Shown one piece after another: positions 11,133-21,875 of a stretch of 64,000 bases of DNA (the stretch's first letter is position 1; each line of letters begins with the position of its first letter). The translations under genes and the position numbers were made by a program. The notes beneath the pieces were generated by a model. The model was not told the origin of the DNA. It searched no databases and worked only from the letters and a program-made list of their open reading frames with translations. The stretch spans positions 223,458,024 to 223,522,023 of the forward strand of contig NC_134571.1 of the NCBI RefSeq assembly GCF_050947875.1, read 5' to 3'. The DNA comes from Dermacentor variabilis. Lineage: Eukaryota; Arthropoda; Arachnida; Ixodida; Ixodidae.

Positions 11133-11550
11133 TGACACGTGTACTTGTTTGTCTTTATCGGGCGACACGTTTTACCGCCTAATGTTATCGCACAGCGCAG
11201 GATGCGCCTGCATGTATCGGAAGTTTCTGGAATGTTATCGATGCTTCTATCCGCTGTCTCTGACCGAACCTTGTGTAATCTGATCGCATGTGTGCGCGAC
11301 GCGAATAATGTAGAACTTTGCGGAAGGCACGCGGGTCCCAGCGATTACTCTGGAACATTCGACGACTGATGTATACAAGCCGACGCACTTGACCCGCTGG
11401 TCAGATTTTCGACGATCGCTGACCGTGTTCGCCGCTATCGTTGTGCTATAAGTGTAGCCTGTTTTGTGGGCACATGTTCGCCCAATGAAAGTATAGTTTT
11501 GTCGTTCACAGTATTGCTACTGTGTTCTTTCAAGTCACAACGACGTGACA
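11133..11550 (+). repeat. 3' LTR of gypsy copy 1
   Basis: Pairs with 4952-5373. The TATA region has become GTATACAAG. The A/T-rich ATAT outside matches the base quartet left of the 5' LTR. Confidence 0.9.
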
Positions 11551-11559
11551 ATATGGACA

Positions 11560-13811
11560 GACAAAACCGCGTTCATCACACCTGATGGCCTATCCCAATT
11601 TAAAGTAATGCCGTTTGAATTATGCAACGCCCCTGCCACCTTTGAGCGTATGATGGACTCCTTGCTCCAAGGTTTCAAATGGTCCACATGCCTCTGCTAT
11701 CTCGACGACGTCATCGTCTTCTCGCCAACGTTCGGCACTCACCTTTAGCGTCGAACAACTATACTTGATGTATTTCGAAAGGCGAAGCTGCAACTTAACT
11801 CCCCCAAATGTCGTTTTGGCCACCGTCAATTTACTCTTCTGGGCCACCTCGTTGATGCTTCCGGAGTACAGCCTGACCCCGACAAAACACGCGCTGTCCG
11901 AGACTTTCCGGTTCGCAAGACAGCCGCAGACGTCCGAAGTTTTCTCGGGCTATGCTTGTACTTTCGTCGTTTTGTTCAAGATTTTGCGGCAATTGCTAGA
12001 CCCCTCACTAATCTTTTGAAGAAAGGCGTACAATTCTCATGGGGTACTGCAGAAGCCGCCGCCTTCTCTCGTCTCGTCACTCTTCTCTCCTCACCACCCA
12101 TTCTCACCCACTTCGACCATGATGCCCCTACAGAATTGCGCACAGATGCCAGCGGTCATGGTGTAGGTGCCGTCTTAACCCAGCGTCAGCGTGGCCAGGA
12201 TCGCTTTATTGCTTATGCAAGCCGCCTCCTAGCACCATCGAAGCGCAACTATTCCATTACGGAACGAGAATGCCTGGCTGTTGTCTGGGTGGTGGCGAAG
12301 TTCCGTCCTTACCTTTACGGTCGCCCTTTTTCCGTAGTCACTGACCATCATGCTCTCTGCTGGCTCTCATCACTAAAGGATCCTACAGGCCGGCTTTGTC
12401 GATGGGCTTTGAGGCGAGAAGAATTTTCATATTCCGTGGTCTACAAGTCTGGCCGCCTGCACCAAGACGCTGACAGCTTGTCGCGTTACCCTGTTGACGA
12501 CCCTGACTCCTCCAATATTACCAGTGCTGTTTGCTTATTCTTTGTATCACAGCTGCTTCATTTCGCCGACGAGCAACGTCGGGACGCCTACATCAGAGCA
12601 CTTATCGACCGTTTTGGACACTTTCCGGCCGATGCCACTCTACGCCTCTTCGTCCTCCGCGACGGTACTCTGTACCGTCGTAACCTTCATCCGGACGGCT
12701 CTGAGTTCCTACTTGTCATGCCTAAGCACCTGCGCTCAACCGTTCTAGAAGAGCTTCACGACGCACGAACGGCAGGACACCTCGGCGTATCTCGAACCTA
12801 TGACCGTGTACGTAGCCGTATTTTCTGGCCGGTCCTTGCCCGTTCCGTACGACGTTACGTCGCCGCTTGTGAACTTGGCCAACGACGCAAGAAGTCTTCC
12901 CAGCTCCCTTCTGGTTACCTGCAGCCGCTCGACATCCTTGCCGAGCCCTTTCATCGTGTTGGCTTAGACCTTCTCGGCCCATTTGCGGAATCTACATCAG
13001 GAAACAAGTGGGTTGCAGTCGCGGCTGACTACGCGCCCCGCTAGGCCGTAACCTGCGCTCTTCCGACCAGTTGCGCAACTGTCGTTGCGCACTTCCCTCA
13101 TGACATCATTTTGATGCATGGTGCTCCGCGTCAATTGCTAACAGACCGTGGCCGTACGTTCTTGGCCAAAGTCACTGACGACATCATGTAGGCCTGCTCC
13201 ATACAGCATAAATTTACCACCTCGTACCACCCTCAAACGAACGGCCTCACTGAGCGTTTGAACCACACCCTTACACACATGCTATCCAAATACGTTTCAG
13301 ATGACCACATTACTGAGACCTGGCTCTACCTCACATTACGCTTGCGTACAACTCTTCTCGTCTCGAAACTGCGGGCTTTTCCCCGTTTTACCTCTTGTAT
13401 GGCCGAGAACCGACGCTACTACTAGACACTGTGCTTCCGTCCACCACAGCTTCAACTAGCGCTTATGCCCGTGATGCAATCGCCCATGCTGACCGTGTTC
13501 GTCAACTTGCGCGCGTTCGTCTACAAGTCTCTCAAGACAAACAGAAGCGACACTACGACCTCCGTCACCGCGATGTCCATTTTGTGTCCGGCACCCTCGT
13601 GTTGCTTTGGTCACCTTCGCGTAAAGTTGGCCTTTGGGAGAAACTGCTTTCCGGTTATACAGGCCCATATCGCATGCTCCACCAAGTGACCGATGTCACC
13701 TATGAAATTGTTCTAGCCACGCCCAATGCGTCTTCCGCTGGGACAACCAGTGACATTTTCCACGTCGCCCGACTCAAACCCTACAACTCTCCACGCGCCT
13801 TGAATATTTAA
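11560..13811 (+). pseudogene. pol 3' half of second-family gypsy, broken
   Basis: Reverse transcriptase: MPFELCNAPATFERMMDSLL and YLDDVIVF near 11700, then a stop and a frame change. A long open stretch (11956-13044) carries the end of reverse transcriptase, RNase H (TDASGHGVGAVL, ITERECLAVVW, SVVTDHHALCWL) and the integrase N-terminal zinc region. Its CxxC has become CELG. After a stop at 13042 the catalytic core continues with stops (LLTDRGRTF, NGLTERLNHTL). The C-terminal module with SGYTGPYRML is readable at 13395-13811. Non-functional. Confidence 0.9.
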
Positions 13812-13847
13812 CAGCACCGTGACGGTGCTTTTGCCGCCGGGGGGTAG

Positions 13848-14015
13848 TGTTACGATATTATCGGGAGATACTCAGGAGACGAGCCGCTGCGAGAACGACG
13901 ACGAAGAGGGTCTACGCCCTTGGCGCGAGCGAATGTCGGCCTGGTGCTCTGGCTCCAGTCCAGTGTAAATAGCCTGTAAATAGCCTCTTCCGTCTGTGTC
14001 TTTTTACACGTAACA
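13848..14015 (+). repeat. Short 3' LTR (168 bp) of the second gypsy family
   Basis: Begins TGTTACGATA after a G-rich polypurine run (GCCGGGGGGTAG) and ends TACACGTAACA, giving TG...CA ends with imperfect terminal inversion. No matching 5' LTR exists in the window. Confidence 0.8.
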
Positions 14016-14857
14016 ATATCAGGTGGCGCTGTGGAGGACCTGCATAGAAAGTTCAGTCTCTTGTTCTATTAGAACGAGAGGCATTGCGTTTATGTTTGGT
14101 GTTTCTAAATTTGCCACTAAAGTTGTCTTATCTCAAGTGCAACTTGATGACCTGCATAAAAAATTCGGCCTGTTGTTCTATTAGAACGAGAGGCATTACG
14201 TTTATGCCTTGGTCTTCCTAAATTTGTCACTTATGTCGTCTTATATAAAGTGCCACTGGAGGACCTGCATACGTTATTCGGTCTCTTGTTCTATTAGAAC
14301 GAGAGGCATTGCGTTTATGTATTGGTCTTCCTAAATTTGTCACTGATGTCGTTTATTATCAAGTGCAACTTGGGGACCTGCATAAAAAAACTCGGCCTCT
14401 TGCTCTATTATAACGAGAGGCATTACTTTTATGACTTGGTCTTCCCAAATTTATCACTAATGTCGTCCTATATGAAGTGGCACTGGAGGACCTCGATTCG
14501 AAATTTGGCCTCTTGTTCTATTAGAACGAGGGGCATTGCGTTTAGGTCTTGGTCTTCCCAAATTAATCACTAATGTCGTCCTATATGAAGTGGCACTGGA
14601 GGACCTCGATTCGAAATTTGGCCTCTTGTTCTATTAGAACGAGGGGCATTACGTTTATGACTTGGTCTTCCTAAATTTGGCACTAATGCAGTCTTATAGC
14701 ACGTGGAACTGGAGGACCTGCATACAAAATTCGGCCTCTTTTTCTATTAGAACGGGAGGCATTACGTTTGTGCCCTGGTCTTTCTAAATTTGTCACAAGT
14801 GTCGTCTTATATCAAGTGACACTGGCGGACTTGCATAGAAAATTCGGCCTCTTGTTC
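14016..14857 (+). repeat. 113-bp satellite, block A (about 7.5 units)
   Basis: The period is 112-114 bp, measured from the recurring TTGTTCTATTAGAACGAG. Each unit also has GGCATTNCGTTTATG, CTTGGTCTTCCTAAATTTG, CACTAATGTCGTCTTATAT and GGCACTGGAGGACCTGCAT. Units differ from one another at several positions. The core GTTCTATTAGAAC has dyad symmetry. There is no coding potential; open frames here are repeat artefacts. Confidence 0.95.
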
Positions 14858-14916
14858 CACAAAAGCACGCCTAATTATAGAGAAGTTTTGCTCTTTCAAA
14901 GAACGCCAACAAGTTT

Positions 14917-15345
14917 TAACGCGATAGCGTTAAGGAGCTCGTGTCGCAGAAAAGCCGGTGTCGTCGGCGTCGGCGTCGGCGTCCGCGGCGTTGGCCGTGA
15001 GCGATAAATCACGGCAGGCACTTCATAAATAAAAAGCAACTTCCAAAATGAGCTGTGTGGGAATCCAACCAGGGTCTCCGGAGTGTGAGACGGAGACGTT
15101 ACCACTGAGCCACGAGTTCGATGCTTCAAAGCGGTACAAAAGCGCCTGTAGTGAACGCGGTGTTGCCTTAGAAACGCGCTGTTTCTAAGGCTCAGGCGTG
15201 CGTCGCTTGCTCAGGCGCACGTTTCGTTGTCTCGCCGAACGCTGCGTTGCTCGACGCTCACCGCGTCCGATGCGGGGCGCGTAGTCGCTGCGCCGTAGCC
15301 CATTGTCTTACACCCCTTGGCGGGTCGACGGGAACGCTGTCGCGT
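14917..15345. repeat. Dispersed repeat with palindromic ends and a tRNA-like core
   Basis: The left end reads TTTTAACGCGATAGCGTTAA and the right end GGGAACGCTGTCGCGTTCC, each nearly self-complementary. A second copy of the outer parts, with a different middle, lies at 49166-49350. Shared blocks include GGAGCTCGTGTCGCAGAAAA and CGATGCGGGGCGCGTAGTCG. It looks like a MITE or composite SINE. Confidence 0.65.
15055..15125 (-). ncRNA. tRNA-like segment in the dispersed repeat
   Basis: On the minus strand an A-box-like TGGCTCAGTGG is followed about 30 bases later by a B-box-like GGTTGGATTCC, with CACACTCC between them. The loops do not give a clean cloverleaf and B-box GGTTCGA has become GGTTGGA. 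I read it as a tRNA-derived internal promoter of a repeat, not a working tRNA. Confidence 0.55.
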
Positions 15346-15399
15346 TCCACTCTTGAAGGCGAAGCTTAAGCGTCCTCCAATTTTTAAATAATGCACGCA

Positions 15400-16053
15400 A
15401 GTTAAAGGGCACGAACTACAGCATTTCCGAAGATTTTTCACGCGTGTTGAGGGATAAAAGAAGCCGTTTATCGAATTTTGCGAAACAGAATCGGCAAGAA
15501 GGTATAAAAGCAGTACTAAAGTTTGGTACCTTGTACATGGACAACAAACGCTATCAGATTGATAGCGTGACCAAGAAAGTGAAGCGGATGGGACCATCAC
15601 CAGTGACTAACATAAAGGAAATGCTCAGCGTTTTGGTGATAAACTGCAGAAGCATAAGAAATGAAGTCGCTTCTTTCCATATCCTTCTTAGATGAGTACA
15701 GCCGTCAATAGTCATTGGCACCGAGTCATGGTTGGACTCGAGCGCCTTAGATTTTGAAGTTTTTCCAGATGGCTATCATTGTTTCAGGCGCGATCGAGGA
15801 GCAAGAGGGGGAGAAGTATATATTCTTGTTAGCTCAAGCTTATCGTGTGAACTACTGGAAGGTTCTACAGCCGATCTTAAGTCTGGTTTTTTGAAAAGTG
15901 AGGCTATCTAATGGGTAAAGTCTAGTTATTGGATCATATTACCGTCCTCCTGGATCATCATACGACCAGTTTCTTCAGCTGTCTGCTTTCCTTGATACGC
16001 TTGAAAACGATATCATAATACTAGGGGGAGATTTTACTCTTCCGGGTATAGAC
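15400..16053 (+). pseudogene. CR1-like LINE 5' part: ORF1 C-terminus and endonuclease
   Basis: KLKGTNYSISEDFSRVLRDK and KAVLKFGTLYMDNKRY match the C-terminal domain of L1-type ORF1 proteins (RNA binding). In the same frame the AP endonuclease begins (LSVLVINCRSIRNEVASF), then a TGA at 15693. The rest is readable with frame changes: GTESWLDSSALDFEVFPDGY, FRRDRGARGGEVYILV, YRPPGSSYDQF and LGGDFTLPGID, where the coding breaks at the insertion. The usual GDFN is GDFT here. Confidence 0.8.
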
Positions 16054-16834
16054 CGTTTTTTCGTAGGCGCCGCCATATTGTGAACGCAGTGGCGCCGCCT
16101 ATGAGCAGCGCCATACTGGCTTGGGCGAAAGCGCTCTTTTGCATGGCAGGTATACGCTCGGCGGTAGGCTCTGGCGTTTGTTTTCGCGGTCGTACGGTCT
16201 GTTTAGTATGACGCGCGTCTTCTACGTGGTAAACGGTTCTGTGAGACCTGCTGAAGTGGTTTAAGGCTTAATGGCCGGAATTTCTGCTGGCGTTGAGGTG
16301 GACAGAACACGCAGCGCGATGTGTGCACGCATATTTGAGCCTACAATAAGCCTCGGTGATCAATTGTTTATTTCTGAATGTTCCAATCACTAATGTGACC
16401 TTATTGTAGTATTATCCTCTATTTCTTAGCTGCGGTTTAGCAGCCATGAAACATACGCGATGATCGTAACAACGTCTGCTACGATAGGAGCTGTGATGTT
16501 ATACTTTTACAAGCGTTCAAACTGTTCCTGTTCGCTGCAGGTTACATTGCGTGACTACTTGGTTCGATGGATGAGGTTTCCGCCCCTGAATAAAATAGTT
16601 TTGGCAAGTTATACCAGCATACCTTACAGTCTGAATTAAGCTTGTCCAGAAAAGAGACTGTTTACGAACTGCGCGAGAGAGAGAGAGAGAGCAAATGATA
16701 AAGGAAAGATAGGGAGGTTAACCAGGACTGAGCCCGGTTGGCTACCCTACACTGGGGAAAGGGAAAAGGGGACGGAAATATGAAAAGAAGAAAAGAAAGT
16801 CTACTGGTTATATCGTTCGGTCACTCAGTCCAGA

Positions 16835-17761
16835 TCACAGACGCTGATTCAATCCAGTAGCCTTCAAATATCGCAGCAGAGCTTTCGTGGCCTTCTGTAG
16901 CTGCGATATGCGAGGCCATGGTCCCAAGATCTTCTTCAAGGTGAACGGTGTTCCATCTAGCTGGTTGAGAGCTGTGAAGAGGTCATGTCTTTCGTTTTGA
17001 AAAGATGGGCAGTAGCACAGTAGATGTTCTATAGTTTCCTCGGCACCGCAGGCATTACAATCGGCGCTATCAGTCATTCCAATCAAAAACGTATATGCAT
17101 TGGTGAATGCGACGCCCAAGCGTAAGCGGCACAGCATTGTTTCCTCATTTCGCAGAAGCCCTGGTAACAGCCGCAGTTGCATAGAGGGGTCGAGGGAATG
17201 CAATCGTTCTTGGGTGAATTCAGGTGTGTGCCACTTCTCTAATGTCATACGGTGTGCTACCTTGCTTAGGTGTTGGGCTGCGTCGGTCCGCGATAAAGGT
17301 ACAGAAACAAGGGTTGCTCCTTCGTGTGCTTTTCTAGCAGCTTCGTCAGCGAGGTCGTTGCCGGAGATACCGCAATGGCCAGGCAGCCACTGAAATACGA
17401 CGTCGTGTCCTTTCGCTATCATACGATGGTGCATTTCTCGTATCTCCGACACTAGTTGTTCACACGACCCGCGACGAAGAGATGACAGAAGACATTGTAA
17501 GGCCGCCTTCGAATCGCAGAATATTGCGCACCGATTAGCGGGTTGGTTGTTAATGTAATCAACGGCACCTCGGAGGGCAACAAGCTCCGATCCGGTGGAT
17601 GTTGTCATGTGAGAAATCTTGTATTGGACGCTAATTGATCGTGATGGTATAACCACTGCGCCGGTGGAGCTGGTCTGGGTGGAAGAGCCATCCGTATATA
17701 TGTGGACTCTGTCAAAGTAGAAAGTGTTCAAACAATCCAGAGCTGCTTGCTTCAGGGCCAA
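16835..17761 (-). CDS. I-like LINE ORF2 C-terminus: RNase H and zinc-binding tail
   Basis: Continues ORF2 after a frame change. RNase H motifs are in order: VHIYTDGSS (first Asp), TGSELVALRGAV (Glu), AIFCDSKAAL (Asp) and WLPGHCGISGNDLADEAAR (final Asp). The tail has CNACGAEETIEHLLCYC, a CCHC-type pattern at the end of I and Jockey ORF2 proteins. It ends NQRL with a stop about 157 bases from the 3' end of the LINE. In family terms it removes the RNA strand during copying. Confidence 0.88.
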   Translation of the reverse strand: MALKQAALDCLNTFYFDRVHIYTDGSSTQTSSTGAVVIPSRSISVQYKISHMTTSTGSELVALRGAVDYINNQPANRCAIFCDSKAALQCLLSSLRRGSCEQLVSEIREMHHRMIAKGHDVVFQWLPGHCGISGNDLADEAARKAHEGATLVSVPLSRTDAAQHLSKVAHRMTLEKWHTPEFTQERLHSLDPSMQLRLLPGLLRNEETMLCRLRLGVAFTNAYTFLIGMTDSADCNACGAEETIEHLLCYCPSFQNERHDLFTALNQLDGTPFTLKKILGPWPRISQLQKATKALLRYLKATGLNQRL

Positions 17762-20512
17762 GGTAAGGCAGGTCGGTCTTCTTTCTTATCCCTGGAACCA
17801 TGAGACGCACTTGAGGTTGTTTTAAACACCACAAAGCTGAGGTTGAACGTGCTGAGGGTGTGAAGCCCGATGGTAGACAGGCACGATGGATGCTGACCTC
17901 GTTGGAGAAGGACGCCTGTGGTCGTCGTTCTGGCAGGCAGGCAAGATAGCTTGATTGCATGCGTGAAACATGACGAACATGGGCCCTAAGCGTGTCGATG
18001 CTAATGTAAGTCGTGATCGGATAGTCTCGAGCCATTATAATGGTTCCTGCTGTTGAGGCGCTCCGCGGAAGTCCTAGGCAAACACGTAGTGCCTGTGCTT
18101 GCACGCTGTGTAGTTCTCGAAGATTTGACTTGCATGTTTTAGCAAGCACGGGAGAACTATAACGTAGCAATCCGATAAAAAGTGCTCGATATAACTGTAG
18201 CATGGAGCCCACTGGCGATCCCCATGTTTTCCCGGCGATAAACTTGAAGACATGAACAATAGATGTGAGCTTCTTCTTCAAGTGGGCAACATGAGGGCTC
18301 CAAGAGAGATCCCGGCAACGACAATGACAGCCAAAAACCGATGGTTTCTCTTGTAAGAGATAGGCTGGCCATTAATGCATACTGGATAACGAGACATTGG
18401 TTTTCGTGTAAAGGCGACTAACGCACATTTTTCTGTTGAGATGGTAAGGCCTCGTGTGTGAAGATAGTGAGATGCCTGTGTTGCTGCTTTCTGCAGCCTT
18501 GCGCGAACCTGCAGACGAGTGACCGCTGATGACCAGATGCAGATGTCGTCGGCGTAGATTGAGACACTCACTGTTTCCGGTAGGGATTCGGCCAGCCCAA
18601 GAAGTGCGAGGTTGAAAAGAATAGGGCTTAGAACGCCACCTTGGGGAACTCCTCGGCATATGTAGTGGTCGGTAGTGGGACCATCTTCCGTACGTACGAA
18701 CAAGGACCTTTGTGCCAAGTAGTTTCTGATCCATCGATATACTCGCCCTCCTAGTTCAATTGTCAAAAGTGCGTCTAGAATGGGTTGATAGGAAACGTTG
18801 TCGTAAGCGCCTTTCACGTCAAGAAAGAGCGCTACTGATAATCGTTTCCAAGATTTTTGCTGTTCTACAGATGACACTAAATCGATGACACTGTCAATCG
18901 ACGAACGGCCTCGTCGAAATCCTGCCATAGAATCAGGGTAAATCTTGTGGTATTCTAGGTACCATTCGAGACGCATGAGGATCATGCGTTCCATGAGTTT
19001 CCCGACGCAGCTGGCAAGTGCTATAGGCCGATACGATGCCAGTTCGAGCGGCGACTTTCCTGCTTTTAGTAGCGGTACCAGGCGGCTGCGTTTCCACTCC
19101 TGTGGGACGACACCATCTTGCCATGAACTATTAAAAAGGCTGAGGAGTTCTCTTCGTGCTTCTCGGCCTAGGTGGCGCAAAGCAGTATATGTTATGCCAT
19201 CGGGCCCGGGCGAAGACGAACACCTACAGAGCGCCATAGCAGCTTCTAACTCTTCCATAGAGAATGGAGCCTCCATACTGGTATCTCGTGGACCGGGGAT
19301 GTCGCTTAAAGCCATGTCGGGGACTAAAACTGTGCCGCCGGCGATTTGCGCGCAAAATTGCTCTGCAACGTCTATCTCACGGCGGTTTTGATATAGAGCG
19401 AGGGCGTTAAAAGGGTGTCGTTGCTGGGGTCTTGAGCAAAGACCTCGTAGGGTACGCCACACACGGGACAATGGCTTGCGGGGGTCTAGTGACTCGCAAA
19501 AGCATTTCCATCTTTGATCCGCTAGCTTATCCATTCGGCGTCTTATCTTCTTTTGCATGCGCCGAGCTTCTCTGAGGTCAAGAATCGACTTTGTGCGCCT
19601 GTACCTCCTTTCAGCACGGCGACGTATTGTACGAAGCCTTTCCAATTCAATGTCATTCTCTGTACGCTTTTTCGAATGTGTGAAGCAACGCGTGCAATCT
19701 TGCATTGCGTCTGAAATTATGTCTTCTAATCTGCGTGCGATATGTTTCTTGCAGGTGTCTTCTACTCGATCTTGAAAGACTGACCAATCGATTTGGCGAG
19801 ATACATCCGGTAATGCGGCGTCTAGACCATTGATTCTCACATAGGTCGGAATGTGATCACTTCCATGGGTTTCAATATCTGTGAACCACTGCACGCTCGA
19901 AGTTAGGCAACGTGACACCAAAGTCAAGTCAAGGCAGCTACTGTACGTTGTTCCTCGCAGAAATGTCGGACTTCCGTCATTTAGAAGACACAGGTTGTGG
20001 CCTGATGCAAAGGATATTAATGACCTGCCCCTCGAATTTATCCTGGAGCTTCCCCATATATGGTGGTGAGCGTTGAAGTCCCCTGTTATTATCCAAGGAC
20101 CGGGAGTAGTAGCCATAATATCTTCTAGTCTTTTGCTGTCAAACTGACTTGTTGGGGATAGGTAGACGCCAATAATAGTAAAAGACAGCCTCTCATTTTT
20201 CACGCTAACGCAGACGTATTGGTTACCGTCGTGTGGCGCAACGGGTTGCGAAAAATACTTCAGGTCCTTGCGAATGTAAACAAGAACCTTACTACTACGG
20301 GCACACGTTGTTGAAACAAAAGGTTCATATCCTGATAGTCTTATGGAGGCTGATAAGTTCGGTTCACAGATCACCAGTATAGGAAAGTGGTAGTCAAACA
20401 CGAACTGTCGAAAATCCGAAATACGTGACCTTAGGCCTCTCGCATTCCATTGGAATATGGAGGCACTTCTGACATCATCCCGGAACGATCGCTGTTGCTG
20501 TCGATGAGCCAT
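17762..20512 (-). pseudogene. I-like LINE ORF2: endonuclease and reverse transcriptase, frameshifted
   Basis: The start is the Met of MAHRQQQRSF. Endonuclease: FQWNARGLRSRI, CEPNL, GDFNAHHHIWG and SDHIP. Reverse transcriptase: LASYRPIALASCVGKLMERM, MAGFRRGRSSIDS, LFLDVKGAYDNV, GVPQGGVLSPILFN and SIYADDICIW. One single-base frame change near 18320 separates FLAVIV from DLSWSPHVAHLKKKL; coding then continues to about 17765, where a second shift leads into RNase H. The enzyme nicks DNA and primes reverse transcription at the target. All visible active-site residues are present, so the two shifts are the only damage I see. Confidence 0.88.
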
Positions 20513-20531
20513 GTTTCTGCTGTAGAAGTGC

Positions 20532-21875
20532 TCAAGCACTGGACTTCTGAAGGCTCGCTAGAACCGGATTGATGGCATCCAGCACTTGCAACGCACTTCG
20601 AGCTGTTGGTGTCTGTATCTTGTCCAGAAAAACACTAATAGCACTCACCAGAGAGCTGATCATGACAACAATTTGCTGATCTTGGTCCGTCAGTCTATCA
20701 GGAACAGTCGAAGTGTCCCTTGCTGTAGAAGTCTGATTTCGCTCAGTAGGAGCATGTAGCCTCGGGAGTGCAGGCCACGCGTCAGTAGCAGGGCTGTTCG
20801 TTGCATCTTTGTCATTTGTGCTGACTGCGTTTGGCCTGGGCGGAAGAGTGGGTGGCAGTGTACGTGGCTGGCGCTCTGCAGAGGCTTTGGAGGTTCGTGA
20901 TCGACGTCGGCGACGCGATCGTCGCCGCCTAATAGCTGTTGCTGCTTCTCGGTGAGACGAGTGGTCTCTAACCATATTCCTCAATATTGCCATTTCCTTG
21001 CGAATTAAAGGGCATTCCTTCGAGGAGGCATCGTGAGGGCCGCTGCAGTTTGTGCACTTCAGCACACTGGCTTCGCACGTGTTAGTGGTGTGGGGCCCAG
21101 TGAAGCGAGAACAGACGGTAGTGTTTTTGCACACACTACTCACATGCCCAAACTTTATACACTTCCAGCACTGCAGCGGTTTTGGTATGAAGGGGCGAAC
21201 TGCGTGTCGGAAGTGGCCCACTTTTACATGCGATGGTAGGGATTCGCCTTTAAATATGATTTTGACACACCGCGACGTGCCGAGACGAAACACGTTTGTG
21301 ATGATAGTGTTTTCTGTAGCTGGCTTGATTAAGATCGACAGATCGGAGTCGACAATGGTCTCATCAACATCGTAAATTACGCCACAACTGATTTGTTTGC
21401 CCAGCGGAATATGATGGCGGACTTTCATCCCGTCAAGTTCCGCGACATTGCGCAAAGAATCCAACGCAGCCGCGTGTTCTACGCCAATCGCTAGGACATT
21501 CTTACGGGTGTTCACTCTTATGTCTTTGATTTCATTGGGAACCAGTGCCTCTAGATGTGAAGACACGGCTTGCCTGTTGAGGTGTCTCAGGTTGTCAGTA
21601 GCGAGAGCTGGCGCGAACAGGATGGTGAGCCCCTCGGTATTCCGCGAAGATCTCACGGTGGACTCACTCGAATTCGAGGATGCGCTGAGAAACCTTCGTT
21701 TGGCTTTACGACTCCGCACCAGCTCGAAGGCGTCGTCACAAGAATCTTCACCGCTGACATAGTACTGCATGGTGTCGTCGCTGTCGGTGTCGCTCTCGGT
21801 GCCGTTGCGCTTCCTGGGGGCAGCCGCCGCGGGCACTGCCGACTCCGGCGGACGCGCGTGAGACTCCATCTCCAT
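20532..21875 (-). CDS. I-like LINE ORF1, Gag-like CCHC protein
   Basis: 447 codons, opening MEMESHARPPESAVPAAAAP. A charged, Ser-rich N-terminal third is followed by an RNA-binding-like middle and three zinc-knuckle positions around residues 235-285: CWKCIKFGHVSSVC intact; CSRFTGPHTTNTC with the second Cys replaced by Phe; CTNCSGPHDASSKEC intact. An Arg-rich stretch (RRRRSRRRRRSRTSK) follows. In the family such proteins bind LINE RNA. The frame is uninterrupted. The start is the first of two Met codons three bases apart. ORF2 begins 19 bases after the stop. Confidence 0.88.
   Translation of the reverse strand: MEMESHARPPESAVPAAAAPRKRNGTESDTDSDDTMQYYVSGEDSCDDAFELVRSRKAKRRFLSASSNSSESTVRSSRNTEGLTILFAPALATDNLRHLNRQAVSSHLEALVPNEIKDIRVNTRKNVLAIGVEHAAALDSLRNVAELDGMKVRHHIPLGKQISCGVIYDVDETIVDSDLSILIKPATENTIITNVFRLGTSRCVKIIFKGESLPSHVKVGHFRHAVRPFIPKPLQCWKCIKFGHVSSVCKNTTVCSRFTGPHTTNTCEASVLKCTNCSGPHDASSKECPLIRKEMAILRNMVRDHSSHREAATAIRRRRSRRRRRSRTSKASAERQPRTLPPTLPPRPNAVSTNDKDATNSPATDAWPALPRLHAPTERNQTSTARDTSTVPDRLTDQDQQIVVMISSLVSAISVFLDKIQTPTARSALQVLDAINPVLASLQKSSA

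Larger units (their letters stand above)
4952..11550 (+). mobile_element. Gypsy LTR retrotransposon, copy 1 (complete, decayed)
   Basis: Both LTRs are present (4952-5373 and 11133-11550), starting TGACACGTG and ending in ACA, with the 4-base direct repeat ATAT outside. Order: LTR, presumed primer site TGGTGGAGG, gag, protease, reverse transcriptase, RNase H, integrase, a G-rich polypurine run (GAGGGGGG) and LTR. It is the same family as the copy at 50408-56511, and comparing the two shows the damage here: nonsense changes in gag and protease, frameshifts, a 0.5-kb insertion in RNase H and a palindromic insertion before integrase. There is no env-like frame after integrase. Confidence 0.93.
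11551..14015 (+). mobile_element. 5'-truncated gypsy element of a second family
   Basis: The 3' half of a gypsy with its own LTR. It starts abruptly inside reverse transcriptase (DKTAFITPDGLSQFKVMPF), directly at the end of gypsy copy 1, and runs through RNase H and integrase to an LTR at 13848-14015. It then passes straight into the 113-bp satellite. Sequence left of 4952 does not encode the missing first half, so this is not a simple split by copy 1. Confidence 0.85.

Noticed and set aside
14016..14857. Regular repeats at first resembling a CRISPR array
   Set aside because: Units are directly tandem, 113 bp, diverged, without spacers or cas genes, in a eukaryotic genome: a satellite.
15055..15125. 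Possible tRNA gene
   Set aside because: B box is altered, no clean acceptor stem, and it is embedded in a dispersed repeat.
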